A DNA stretch of 64,000 bases from the NCBI RefSeq assembly GCF_049195245.1, contig NZ_JBMIRR010000025.1, positions 270,258 through 334,257 of the forward strand. The letters run 5' to 3'. Every line of letters starts with the position of its first letter. Positions within the stretch are counted from its first letter, which is position 1. Below are positions 17,500 to 26,215 of this stretch, in pieces. A model generated the notes under the pieces. It saw only the letters and a list, made by a program, of their open reading frames with translations. It was not told the DNA's origin and made no database searches. This stretch comes from Arenimonas sp049195245. Its GTDB lineage: Bacteria; Pseudomonadota; Gammaproteobacteria; Xanthomonadales; Xanthomonadaceae. A program made the position numbers and the translations under genes.

Positions 17500-18167
17500 C
17501 ACTGAACACCTCCGCTCAGCGCGGCCGGTGCCGCGGCAGCGGCGGCGGGATCAGGCGCCGGAGCCGGCACCTCGTCCTCGTCCAGGTAGCGATACGTCTT
17601 CACGGTGCCCTCCAGAACCAGGGTGCTGTCGCCCGGCCCGCGCGGCTTGAGCGAGATGTCGTGCATGGTCATGATCACCACGCGCGGCAGGGATGCAACG
17701 CCGCTGACGAAGGCGCCGAACTGGTGGTAGGTGCCAGCCATGCGCAGGGAGATGGGCTTCTCCGCGTAGAACTCGAGCATCGTCTCCGCACCCGGCTGGA
17801 ACAGCTCGTTGTTGATGCCGCTGGCCAGGGCCGTCTGCGACACGTCCACGATGAGGTCCGGCATTTCGTTCTTGCTGGGCAGCTGGCGCAGCATCTGCTG
17901 CAGCATCACTTCCATCTGGGCCAGCTGCTGCTTCAGCGGTTCCAGATTGGCCGCCCGGCCCTGCTTCTCCTGGAACTGTTCACGCAGGGTGACCTCGGTG
18001 GCCTCCTCGGCGGCCAGCGTCAGGCGCTGGTCACTTACGAACAGATACCAGGCCAGGCCGATGATGACGGCGCCCACGACCAGGCAGGCACCAATCTTGA
18101 CCTGGAACGGCCACGCGCCGGAATTGTTGAAATCCAGGCTCCGGAGGTCGACTTTCTTGCTGCTCAT
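17499..18167 (-). CDS. pilO: Type IV pilus inner-membrane protein PilO
   Basis: Bitopic inner-membrane protein that pairs with PilN. The 222-residue product has a short cytoplasmic tail, one transmembrane helix (about 24-44), a coiled-coil of about 50 residues and a periplasmic ferredoxin-like domain (FYAEKPISLRMAGTYHQFG). The C terminus is an Ala/Pro-rich tail. Its start lies next to the pilN stop and its end overlaps pilP. Confidence 0.95.
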   Translation of the reverse strand: MSSKKVDLRSLDFNNSGAWPFQVKIGACLVVGAVIIGLAWYLFVSDQRLTLAAEEATEVTLREQFQEKQGRAANLEPLKQQLAQMEVMLQQMLRQLPSKNEMPDLIVDVSQTALASGINNELFQPGAETMLEFYAEKPISLRMAGTYHQFGAFVSGVASLPRVVIMTMHDISLKPRGPGDSTLVLEGTVKTYRYLDEDEVPAPAPDPAAAAAAPAALSGGVQ

Positions 18168-18778
18168 GGCGCACCTCCTGCGGCGGCCGGCGCGGCGGCG
18201 GCGGGCGCCTCGGCTGCGGCTGCTTCTGCTTCGGTTTCCGGGCTCTTGAGCGTGACCTTCAGGGAGAAGACGTTCGGCAGACCCTTGTCCTCGCCCTTGG
18301 CCTCGATGATGGTCAGGTCCGGATTGGACATCCAGCCCGAGGCCTCAAGGTTGCGCATGTACGAGCTGACGCGGGCGTTGGACTGGGCCAGGCCGTCAAG
18401 CGTGAGGGTCTGGCCGTTCTGCTTGATTGAATTCAGTCGCACGCCTTCAGGAATGGTGCGGACCAGCTCATCGAACAGGTGGACCATCTGGGACCGGCTC
18501 GCCTGCAGCTCCTCGATGACCTGCTTGCGGGCCAACAGGTTGGCCTTCTTCTTGTCCAGCTCGTCGATCTGCTTGATCTGCTCGTCAACCAGCGTGATCT
18601 GATCGGTGAGGTACTGGTTGCGCATCTGCTGGCCTTCGACCTGGCCGCTGTAATACATCACGATCAGGAAGCTGATCAGCAGCGCAGCACCGGACGCCAG
18701 GCCAAGCATGGCGAAGAATTCCTTCTGGCGCTGGTTGCGCCGCTCTGCGCGCCAGGGAAGTAGATTGATTCTGGCCAT
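18164..18778 (-). CDS. pilN: Type IV pilus inner-membrane protein PilN
   Basis: Bitopic inner-membrane partner of PilO and PilM. It opens with MARINLLPWRAERR, the conserved cytoplasmic peptide that docks into PilM, followed by one transmembrane helix (about 24-44), a coiled-coil and a periplasmic ferredoxin-like domain. The last ~25 residues are an unusual run of Ala, Pro and Glu. The start overlaps the pilM stop by one base and the stop overlaps pilO. Confidence 0.95.
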   Translation of the reverse strand: MARINLLPWRAERRNQRQKEFFAMLGLASGAALLISFLIVMYYSGQVEGQQMRNQYLTDQITLVDEQIKQIDELDKKKANLLARKQVIEELQASRSQMVHLFDELVRTIPEGVRLNSIKQNGQTLTLDGLAQSNARVSSYMRNLEASGWMSNPDLTIIEAKGEDKGLPNVFSLKVTLKSPETEAEAAAAEAPAAAAPAAAGGAP

Positions 18779-19836
18779 CAGTCGAAGCTCCTCAGGGCCA
18801 GGCCGCAGGCGATCATGAGCGCCGGGGCATCCTGCGCCAGGGCATGGGCCTGGACACGGGGGCCGAGCGCCATGTTGGCGAGCGGGTTAGCGATGACGGT
18901 TGGTACGCCCAGCTGCTCTTCCACCAGGTTGGCGATGCCGGCGATGGACGCGCAGCCGCCGGCCAGCACGACCTGGTCGACACGGTTGAAATCGCTGCCG
19001 GCATAGAAGAACTGCAGCAGTCGGCTGACCTGCTGGACCAGGGCTTCCTTGAACGGCTCGAGCACCTCGACCTCGTAGCTCTCGGGCAGGCCACCCTGGC
19101 GCTTGGCCAGTCCGGCTTCGTCGTAGCTCAGGCCATAGCGGCGCATGACTTCGTCGGTGAGCTGCTTGCCGCCGAAGACCTGCTCGCGGGTGTAGATGCT
19201 GCGCTGGCTGCGCAGCACGTTGAGCGTGGTCATGGTTGCGCCGATGTCCACCAGGGCGACGATCGCGTCCTTGGGGACCGACAGCTGGTCGGCGACCAGC
19301 TTGAAGGCGTTTTCCATGGCGAAGGCTTCGACATCGATGACCTTGGCCACCAGGTTGCCCAGCTCCAGCGCCGACTGGCGCAGCTCGACGTTCTCGGTGC
19401 GGGACGCCGCCAGCATGACCTGGATCATCTCCGGGTTGCTGGGCACCGGGCCAAGAACCTCGAAGTCGATGCTGACTTCGTCGATCGGGTACGGGATGTA
19501 GTTCGAGGCCTCGAGCTGGACCTGGTCCTCGAGGGCGTCCTGGTCCAGGTCGCCCTGGATCGGGATGATCTTGGTGATCACCGACGAGCCCGAGACCGCG
19601 GCCGCGGCGTGCCGGGCCTTGGTGCCCGAGCGGGCCACGGCCCGCTTGATGGCCTCGCCGACGGCCTCGACCTCGACGATGTTCTTCTCGACCACGGCAT
19701 TGGGAGGCAGCGGCTCAACCGCGTAGTGCTCCACGCGATATCGCCCGCCGGACTCGGTGAGCTGCAAAAGCTTGACGGCCGTGGAACTGATGTCCAGACC
19801 GACGAGCGGTGTCTTGGCATTTCCGAAAAGACCCAC
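18778..19836 (-). CDS. pilM: Type IV pilus assembly ATPase-fold protein PilM
   Basis: Cytoplasmic actin/FtsA-like protein that binds ATP and the PilN N-terminal peptide. The 352-residue product starts with the phosphate-1 motif VGLDISSTAVKLLQL and has LVDIGATMTTLNVL and a C-terminal adenosine region LAGGCASIAGI. It is the first gene of the pilMNOPQ operon, divergent from mrcA. Confidence 0.96.
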   Translation of the reverse strand: MGLFGNAKTPLVGLDISSTAVKLLQLTESGGRYRVEHYAVEPLPPNAVVEKNIVEVEAVGEAIKRAVARSGTKARHAAAAVSGSSVITKIIPIQGDLDQDALEDQVQLEASNYIPYPIDEVSIDFEVLGPVPSNPEMIQVMLAASRTENVELRQSALELGNLVAKVIDVEAFAMENAFKLVADQLSVPKDAIVALVDIGATMTTLNVLRSQRSIYTREQVFGGKQLTDEVMRRYGLSYDEAGLAKRQGGLPESYEVEVLEPFKEALVQQVSRLLQFFYAGSDFNRVDQVVLAGGCASIAGIANLVEEQLGVPTVIANPLANMALGPRVQAHALAQDAPALMIACGLALRSFD

Positions 19837-19885
19837 GGTTTCTCCCCTTCCGACGGGCGCTTACAGCAGATAGGTGCGCCGTTAC

Positions 19886-19916
19886 ATTAAATAACGAAAA
19901 ATTGCCAAATGGCAAT
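19886..19916 (-). promoter_or_regulatory. Candidate pilM promoter with a 16-bp inverted repeat
   Basis: On the minus strand TTGCCA (19910-19915) and TTTAAT (19886-19891) are separated by 18 bases. The -35 lies inside a perfect palindrome ATTGCCA-AA-TGGCAAT (19901-19916). The surrounding AT-rich stretch stands out from GC-rich DNA. A regulator binding the palindrome would cover the -35. The rest of the 245-base gap up to mrcA shows no further clear element. Confidence 0.5.
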
Positions 19917-20080
19917 GCCCCCCCTTTCGGGACGACTGGACCACGTCGACCTGCCCCTCGCGCTCCCCTAACTAGACGCAATCAACCCCGGAATCCGGCC
20001 GCCCCCACGACATGTTCCGGGTCATGGCACGTTCTATACTCCCTGCCCCATGTCGATGTAAACCTCGGGAGAGGCCCAGG

Positions 20081-22606
20081 ATGGCCCGTTTCGTTCGTTG
20101 GCTCCGCCGTTTGGCGCTGTTTTTCGTGGGCCTGGGCCTGCTTGGCGTGCTTGCCCTGGGCGTCATCTACTGGCTGATCGCCCCCCGCCTGCCCGACGTG
20201 CAGGAGCTGCGCAATGTCCAGCTGCAGGTGCCGCTGAGCATCTACACCCGGGATGGCAAGCTGGTCGCACTGATCGGTGAGACGCGCCGGTTCCCGGTCA
20301 AGATCGGCGACGTGCCCGAGCACGTCAAGCACGCCTTCATCGCCATCGAGGACGCCCGTTTCTACGAGCACCCCGGCGTGGACTGGCGCGGCATCAGCCG
20401 TGCCGTGTGGCTGCTGGCCACCACCGACGACCGCCGCGTGGCGGGCGGCAGCACCATCACCCAGCAGGTGGCCAAGCAGTTCTTCCTGAGCTCGGAATAC
20501 TCGTACACCCGCAAGATGACCGAGATTTTCCTCGCGCTGAAGATGGAGCGCGAGCTCAGCAAGGACGAGATCTTCGAGCTCTACCTCAACAAGAGTTTCT
20601 TCGGAAACCGCGCCTACGGCGTCGCCGCCGCCGCCGATTATTACTACGGCAAGACGCTGGACCAGCTGACCCTGAGCGAGGCCGCGACGCTGGCCTCGAT
20701 CCCGAAGTTCCCGTCCAGCGGCAACCCCATCATCAACCCCGAGCGCGCGCTGATCCGCCGCAATTACGTGCTGCTGCGCATGCGCGAGGAAAACCTGATC
20801 ACAGTGGCTCAGGAACTGGCCGCGCAGGCCGAGCCGATCAACGCCAGCCCGCACGAGCCCAAGGTCGAGGTCGAGGCGCCGTACGTGGCGGAAATGGTGC
20901 GCGCGGAGATGGAGCAGCGCTACGGGGCCGAGGCCACCAGCAGCGGCCTGAAGGTCTACACCACGCTCGACAGCGTGCACCAGGCGGCCGCCGCGCAGGC
21001 CGTGCAGGCCGGCCTGCTCGAGTACGATCGCCGCCACGGCTGGCGCGGCGCGGAGGCGCAGCTGGACGTGGCCGCCGACGAGGACGACGCGGCGCTGCGC
21101 AAGCGGCTGCGCGCCTACCCGTCGCTGGGCGGCCTGGCCGCCGGCATCGTGTCCGGTTTCGAAGGCGGCAGCGCCCGCCTGGTCACCGCTGCCGGCGAGC
21201 CGGTCCTGCTCGACGCCAAGGCGACCAAGTGGACCGGCAAGACGCCCCAGGTGCTGCTCAAGCGCGGCGACGTGGTCCGCTACACCTTTGTTCCGGTGCC
21301 GGTGCCGGCCAAGCCCAAGCCTGCCGCCGGCGCCGCGGCCGCCGAGAGCACGGCACCGCCGCCCGAACCGAAGTTCGAGCTGATGATCGCGCAGATACCG
21401 CAAGCGCAATCGGCCCTGGTGTCGCTGCAGCCGGAGGACGGCGCGATCCGCGCGCTCGTCGGTGGCTTCAGCTTCGGCCTCAACAAGTTCAACCGCGCCA
21501 CCCAGGCCCAGCGGCTGCCGGGCTCGAGCTTCAAGCCCTTCGTCTACGCGGCGGCGTTCGAGCGCGGCTTCTCGCCGGCCAGCATCGTGCTTGATGCGCC
21601 GGTGGTGTTCCGCGACCGCGCCGGCAACGTCTGGCGCCCGCAGAACGACGCCGGCAACTTCGCCGGTCCGATGCGCCTGCGCGAAGCCATGGTGCAGTCG
21701 CGCAATCTGGTGTCGGTGCGCCTGCTCGACGCGATCGGCGTGGACTTCGCCAGCCGCTACATCACCCAGTTCGGCTTCAGCCAGCAGAGCCTGCCGCCGA
21801 ACCTGTCGATGTCGCTGGGCACGTCCTCGCTCACACCGCTGTCCATCGCCCGCGGCTATGCGGTGTTCGCCAACGGCGGCTTCCGGGTCGACCCCTGGTT
21901 CGTGGACAAGGTGCTCGACCGCAACGGCGTGGTGCTGTCGCAGGCCGCGCCGCCGCGCGCCTGCCGTGGCTGCCCGGGCCGGCTGGCTGGGGAGCAGCGT
22001 GCCACCACCGTGGTGGACGGCTTCGACTTCAGCCCCGAGGCAGCCACCCCGCCGCCGGAAGCCGCCCCGCCACCGCCGACCCCGACCACCGACGTGCCCG
22101 AGGGGGAACTGGTGCTGGCGCCGCGCGCAATCGACGAACGCACCGCTTTCCTGGTGGTGTCGCTGATGAAGGACGTGGTCAAGCGCGGCACCGCCACCGC
22201 GGCCAAAGTGCTGGAACGCAACGACATCGGCGGCAAGACCGGCTCCACCAACGACCACCGCGACGCCTGGTTCTCGGGCCTGGGCGGCGACCTGGTGACC
22301 ACAGTCTGGGTTGGCAAGGACGACTTCAACACCCTGGGCCGCGGCGAGTACGGCGGCCGTGCGGCGCTGCCGATCTGGATCAGCTTCATGCGCACGGCGC
22401 TCAAGGACATCCCGGACGTCGAACCGGTGGTGCCGGCCGGCATCGTCACGGCGTCCATCAGCCCGGCCACGGGCCGCCTGGTGCCCGAGGGCAGCCCCGG
22501 CTCGATCCAGGAGTACTTCAAGAGCGAGGACTACGACCGCATCACCAGCAGCGGCTTCGACCTGGATCCGGAGCTGAGCAACGAAGAGGCCTTCGACATC
22601 TTCTGA
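20081..22606 (+). CDS. mrcA: Penicillin-binding protein 1A (bifunctional)
   Basis: Peptidoglycan glycosyltransferase/transpeptidase anchored in the inner membrane, 841 residues. One membrane helix (about 12-33) is followed by the GT51 domain with catalytic Glu90 in EDARFYEHPGVDWRG, an OB-like insert typical of PBP1A, and a transpeptidase domain with SSFK (Ser482), SRN and KTG (Lys719). Two Pro/Ala-rich inserts occur (about residues 408-425 and 645-675), and a short CRGC segment lies just before the second. ATG 20081 is preceded by a GGGAGAGG-rich ribosome site. mrcA divergent from pilMNOPQ is the usual order in many gammaproteobacteria. Confidence 0.95.
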   Translation: MARFVRWLRRLALFFVGLGLLGVLALGVIYWLIAPRLPDVQELRNVQLQVPLSIYTRDGKLVALIGETRRFPVKIGDVPEHVKHAFIAIEDARFYEHPGVDWRGISRAVWLLATTDDRRVAGGSTITQQVAKQFFLSSEYSYTRKMTEIFLALKMERELSKDEIFELYLNKSFFGNRAYGVAAAADYYYGKTLDQLTLSEAATLASIPKFPSSGNPIINPERALIRRNYVLLRMREENLITVAQELAAQAEPINASPHEPKVEVEAPYVAEMVRAEMEQRYGAEATSSGLKVYTTLDSVHQAAAAQAVQAGLLEYDRRHGWRGAEAQLDVAADEDDAALRKRLRAYPSLGGLAAGIVSGFEGGSARLVTAAGEPVLLDAKATKWTGKTPQVLLKRGDVVRYTFVPVPVPAKPKPAAGAAAAESTAPPPEPKFELMIAQIPQAQSALVSLQPEDGAIRALVGGFSFGLNKFNRATQAQRLPGSSFKPFVYAAAFERGFSPASIVLDAPVVFRDRAGNVWRPQNDAGNFAGPMRLREAMVQSRNLVSVRLLDAIGVDFASRYITQFGFSQQSLPPNLSMSLGTSSLTPLSIARGYAVFANGGFRVDPWFVDKVLDRNGVVLSQAAPPRACRGCPGRLAGEQRATTVVDGFDFSPEAATPPPEAAPPPPTPTTDVPEGELVLAPRAIDERTAFLVVSLMKDVVKRGTATAAKVLERNDIGGKTGSTNDHRDAWFSGLGGDLVTTVWVGKDDFNTLGRGEYGGRAALPIWISFMRTALKDIPDVEPVVPAGIVTASISPATGRLVPEGSPGSIQEYFKSEDYDRITSSGFDLDPELSNEEAFDIF

Positions 22607-22620
22607 GCCGGGAGCAGGCC

Positions 22621-23247
22621 ATGGCGGCGCGACAACACGATGCCGGCCGCCTGCGGCGCCAGGTGGCCCAGGAAGCCGCGAAGCTGATGGCCGAGGGCCT
22701 GGCCGATGTGGCCCAGGCGCGGCGCAAGGCCGCGGCCCGCCTGGGCGTTCGGGACGAGGCCTGCCTGCCCGGCGGCGACGAGATCCGGGCGGCGCTGCAG
22801 GAACGCCAGCGCCTGTTCCAGCCCGCGGCCGCCGACGGGGGCGCGTTGCGCCGCCAGCGCCAGGCCGCGCGCGAGGCCATGGCCTTCTTTTCCACGTACT
22901 CGCCGTGCCTGGTGGGGCCGGTGCTGGACGGCAGCGCGGGGCGCGCCACGCCCGTGACGCTGCACCTGCATGCCGACGAGTCCGAACCGCTCGTGCACCT
23001 GCTCAGCGACCAGCGTATCCCCGCCACGCAGCGCACGAGGCGGGTCTGGGTGGACCGCAGCGAAGCGCGTGATTGCCCAGCCTGGGAGTTCGAGGCCGAC
23101 GGCGTCGGATTTGAGCTGGTGCTCCTGCCGGCCGCCTCGCGTCGCCAGGGCCCTTGGGACCCGATGGACGACCGTCCCCTGCCCCGCGCCAACGCGGCGG
23201 GCGTGGCGGCGCTCCTGGAAGGCGGCAGCGCAACGCCGGTGGCCTGA
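22621..23247 (+). CDS. Conserved protein of unknown function, possibly nucleotidyltransferase-like
   Basis: A 208-residue, Arg/Ala-rich cytoplasmic protein 14 bases after mrcA, probably co-transcribed. It has an N-terminal helical half (LRRQVAQEAAKLMAEGLADVAQARRKAAARLG) and a second half with CLVGPVLDGSAGRATPVTLHLHADESEPLVHLLSD. The GxVLxGxA...DxxLxLxxD layout recalls a nucleotidyltransferase-fold family common in beta- and gammaproteobacteria that is often mislabelled as a muramate ligase. Only part of the usual acidic triad is evident (TPVTLHLHAD), so activity is doubtful. Function unknown. Confidence 0.7.
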   Translation: MAARQHDAGRLRRQVAQEAAKLMAEGLADVAQARRKAAARLGVRDEACLPGGDEIRAALQERQRLFQPAAADGGALRRQRQAAREAMAFFSTYSPCLVGPVLDGSAGRATPVTLHLHADESEPLVHLLSDQRIPATQRTRRVWVDRSEARDCPAWEFEADGVGFELVLLPAASRRQGPWDPMDDRPLPRANAAGVAALLEGGSATPVA

Positions 23248-23260
23248 CCCCGCAAACGAC

Positions 23261-23283
23261 GACGCCCCGCAGGGCGGGGCGTC
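23261..23283. terminator. Shared hairpin between convergent genes
   Basis: Stem GACGCCCCGC / GCGGGGCGTC with a three-base loop, located between the stop codons of the mrcA-downstream gene and gltA. There is no clear U-run on either side, so it may act as a weak bidirectional terminator or as a 3'-end protecting hairpin. Confidence 0.6.
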
Positions 23284-23306
23284 ATGGCTTGCGGGCAGGG
23301 TGTGAA

Positions 23307-24596
23307 TCAGCGGCGGTCGAGCGCCACGTAATCGCGGTTGGCGGCGCCGGTATAGATCTGGCGCGGACGGCCGATCTTGGCTTCCGGATCGGTCTGCTGC
23401 TCGAGCCAGTGCGACACCCAGCCGGCCGTGCGGGCGATGGCGAACATCACCGTGAACATTTCGGTCGGGATGCCCAATGCCTTGTAGATGATGCCCGAGT
23501 AGAAATCGACGTTCGGGTAAAGCTTGCGCTGCACGAAGTACTCGTCCTTCAGCGCCGCTTCCTCCAGCTTCATCGCGACCTCAAGCATGGGGTCGTTCAC
23601 GCCCAGCTCGTTGAGCACCTGGTGGCACATCTCGCGGATGATGGTCGCGCGCGGGTCGAAGTTCTTGTACACACGGTGGCCGAAGCCCATCAGGCGGAAG
23701 CCCGAGTTCTTGTCCTTGGCACGCTCGACCGCCTTGCCCACGTCTTCCGGGCGGCCGATCTCGGCGAGCATCTTGAGCACCGCCTCGTTGGCGCCGCCGT
23801 GCGCGGGCCCCCAGAGCGCCGCCACGCCGGCGGCGACGCACGCATAGGGGTTGGCGCCGGTGGAACCGACCAGGCGGACGGTGGACGTGGACGCGTTCTG
23901 CTCGTGGTCGGCGTGCAGGATGAACAGCAGGTCCAGCGCCCGCGCGGCGACCGGCTTGAGCATCAGCGGCTCGCTGGGCACCTCGAACATCATGTGCAGG
24001 AAGCGCTCGACGTATTCGAGGTTGTTGCGCGGGTAGCGCACCGGCCAGCCGATCGAATAGCGGTAGCAGGCCGCCGCGATGGTGGGCACCTTGGCCAGCA
24101 GGCGGATGGCCGCCAGGCGGCGCTGCTCGGGGTCTTCCAGGTCCAGGTCGCTGTGGTAGAACGCCGCCAGCGAGCCGACCATGCCGCACAGCATCGCCAT
24201 CGGGTGCGCATCGTGGCGGAAGCCGCCCAGGAAGCCCTTGAAGGCCTCATGCATCATCGTGTGGTGGGTGACTTCGTGCTCGAACGAATTGAACTGGTCC
24301 TTGTTGGGCAGTTCACCGTTCATCAGCAGGTAGCTGACTTCCAGGAAGTTGGAGTGCTTGGCCAGCTGTTCGATCGGATAGCCGCGGTAAAGCAGTACGC
24401 CCTCGTCGCCGTCGATGTAGGTTACGGCGCTGCGGCAGCTGGCGGTGGCCACGAAGCCCGGGTCGTAGGTGAAAAGGCCGGTTTCCTTGGGCAGCTTGCC
24501 GATGTCCACGCAGGGCGCGCCGAGCGTGCCGGTGTGGATCGGAAGCTCGACGGTCTTGCCGGCGGCGTTGAGCACGACGCTCTTGTTGTCGGACAC
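23307..24596 (-). CDS. gltA: Citrate synthase (type II)
   Basis: Condenses acetyl-CoA and oxaloacetate in the TCA cycle. The 429-residue product has the N-terminal beta-domain of hexameric, NADH-sensitive bacterial citrate synthases, then the active-site segments HADHEQNAS, GPAHGGANEAV, GFGHRVYKNFDPR and the catalytic Asp in VDFYSG. Start GTG 24596 has a GAAAGGAG ribosome site nine bases upstream; upstream in-frame codons give no family similarity. Confidence 0.97.
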   Translation of the reverse strand: MSDNKSVVLNAAGKTVELPIHTGTLGAPCVDIGKLPKETGLFTYDPGFVATASCRSAVTYIDGDEGVLLYRGYPIEQLAKHSNFLEVSYLLMNGELPNKDQFNSFEHEVTHHTMMHEAFKGFLGGFRHDAHPMAMLCGMVGSLAAFYHSDLDLEDPEQRRLAAIRLLAKVPTIAAACYRYSIGWPVRYPRNNLEYVERFLHMMFEVPSEPLMLKPVAARALDLLFILHADHEQNASTSTVRLVGSTGANPYACVAAGVAALWGPAHGGANEAVLKMLAEIGRPEDVGKAVERAKDKNSGFRLMGFGHRVYKNFDPRATIIREMCHQVLNELGVNDPMLEVAMKLEEAALKDEYFVQRKLYPNVDFYSGIIYKALGIPTEMFTVMFAIARTAGWVSHWLEQQTDPEAKIGRPRQIYTGAANRDYVALDRR

Positions 24597-24777
24597 GGGC
24601 TGACTCCTTTCAGGGATGGCGCGACCCGCATCCACGAAGGCTCTGGCGCGGCGATCGCTACAAAATGGAAGGCGCCGCCGGGGCGGGCACCATTCGCCGA
24701 AGTATCTCACAGGCCCTGCGGGCAAGTCAGTGACGGTGCCATGAACCTTGGTCGGGGGTGTGCCCCGGAAATGCAAA

Positions 24778-24797
24778 CGGCCACCCGGAGGTGGCCG
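24778..24797 (-). terminator. Hairpin after the L31 gene
   Basis: Stem CGGCCACC / GGTGGCCG around a CGGA tetraloop, 36 bases after the rpmE2 stop on the minus strand, followed by GTTTGCATTT. Probably a modest intrinsic terminator separating rpmE2 from gltA. Confidence 0.6.
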
Positions 24798-24833
24798 CTG
24801 CAGTCGCCGCCCGGGAGGCCCGGGTGCGGGGGA

Positions 24834-25076
24834 TTACTTGGCGTAGCGCTTGCGGAAGCGGTCGACGCGGCCGCCGGTGTCCATGACCTTCTGCTTGCCC
24901 GTGTAGAACGGGTGCGAAGCCGAGGTAATGTCGACCTTGATCAGGGCGTATTCGTTGCCGTCGGTCCACTTGATCGTCTCCTTGCTGGAGAGGGTCGAGC
25001 GGGTGAGGAACGCGAAGTCGGAGGACAGGTCCTGGAAGACGACTTCTTTGTAATTGGGATGGATGTCGGCCTTCAT
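24834..25076 (-). CDS. rpmE2: 50S ribosomal protein L31 type B (zinc-independent)
   Basis: Ribosomal large-subunit protein, 80 residues: starts MKADIHPNYKEVVFQDLSSD and ends RVDRFRKRYAK. It lacks the CxxC zinc-ribbon cysteines of type A L31, which identifies the type B, zinc-independent version. In several bacteria type B L31 is under Zur control; no Zur-like dyad could be recognised here. It is preceded by about 90 bases without another gene. Confidence 0.95.
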   Translation of the reverse strand: MKADIHPNYKEVVFQDLSSDFAFLTRSTLSSKETIKWTDGNEYALIKVDITSASHPFYTGKQKVMDTGGRVDRFRKRYAK

Positions 25077-25163
25077 GGCTGGTGCTCCGCCGGGTTATCG
25101 TGGGAAAAGACCGTCATTATAGGCAGCCGCGGCGCCCCGCCGCAAGCCGGGGTCGGGTCGCGT

Positions 25164-26096
25164 TCAGGCGCCCAGGGCCGCCCGGACCTGGGCCTCGAAC
25201 CGGGCCTGGTCGTAGTCCATGACGATCCGCGCGTTGTCCGGCCGGCCCGAGCGGCGCAGCCAGTCCACCACGGTCGCGCCCCGGCTCAGGCGCCCTTCCA
25301 GCTCCACCGCCAGCGGCCGGTGCTCGGCCCGGCGCACGCCCTCGGGCTGCAGCGCGGCCGCCATCGCCAGGGCATCGGCGCTGTGCCAGTGGTCCCCGCG
25401 CTTGCCCTCCGACCAGCGCCGGGTGTGGGCCGAGATTGCCCCGTAGAACTCGGCCCGGGCGTCACCGCGGGCCAGCCAGGCCTCGAAATCCCGGTGCAGG
25501 AAGCCGTGGCGCACCACCGCCTCCCAGTCCACCAGCTCGAACTGCGGGAAGGCCCGGAACACCACCTCGGCCGCTTCGGGATCGAAGGCGATGTTGAATT
25601 CCGCCGGCACCGAGGTGTTGCCCTGCCCCGTCACCGCGCCGCCCATGACCACCAGCCTCCCGATGCGTGAAGGAAGGTCGGGGTCGAGCCGCAGCGCCAG
25701 GGCCAGGTTGGTCAGCGGCCCCAGCATCACCAGCAGCAAGCGGCCGGCATGCGCCTTTGCCAGGCGAACGATCGCCAGCGCTGCGTGCTCCGGATCGGCC
25801 TGGCGCGCACTGGGGACGTAGCCGGTGTCGCCGAAGCCGTCCTGGCCATGCACGTAGGCCGCGTCGGCCGCGGGGTGCACCAGCGGCACCGGGCAACCGG
25901 CATGCACCGGCACGTCCACGCCCGCGACATCGCACAGCTTCAGCGCATTGGCCACGGTGTGGCCCAGGCCCACGTTGCCGGCCGCGATGGTCAGTGCCAG
26001 CAGCTCGTGGCGGGGATCGCCGAAGGCCATCAGCAGGGCCAGGGCGTCGTCCACGCCGGGGTCGGTGTCGATCAACAGCGGGATGCGTGCGCTCAT
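25164..26096 (-). CDS. Inosine-uridine preferring nucleoside hydrolase
   Basis: Calcium-dependent hydrolase splitting ribonucleosides into base and ribose, 310 residues. The metal-binding signature DTDPGVDDALAL lies at residues 9-20; GPLTNLALAL, MGGAVTGQGN, EFNIAFDPEAA and the late HWHSADALAMAAAL segment with the last calcium Asp are present. The HW pair in that segment is close to the active-site His of the family. Substrate range cannot be set. Start ATG 26096 gives direct alignment with the family. Confidence 0.92.
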   Translation of the reverse strand: MSARIPLLIDTDPGVDDALALLMAFGDPRHELLALTIAAGNVGLGHTVANALKLCDVAGVDVPVHAGCPVPLVHPAADAAYVHGQDGFGDTGYVPSARQADPEHAALAIVRLAKAHAGRLLLVMLGPLTNLALALRLDPDLPSRIGRLVVMGGAVTGQGNTSVPAEFNIAFDPEAAEVVFRAFPQFELVDWEAVVRHGFLHRDFEAWLARGDARAEFYGAISAHTRRWSEGKRGDHWHSADALAMAAALQPEGVRRAEHRPLAVELEGRLSRGATVVDWLRRSGRPDNARIVMDYDQARFEAQVRAALGA

Positions 26097-26215
26097 CGCG
26101 GGGCCGGTCCAGGCAAATCGGGCGGACAGAGTACCCGCTCGGCCACCGCGGCGTGCAGGGCGCAGGCGGGCGGAAATCCGGCGCGGTGGGGCGCCTCGCG
26201 CTTCGCGCCGAAGCT

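Noticed and set aside
14176..17505. An 1109-codon open frame on the plus strand opposite pilP, pilQ and the EAL gene
   Set aside because: Antisense shadow of the pil operon with biased composition and no ribosome site.
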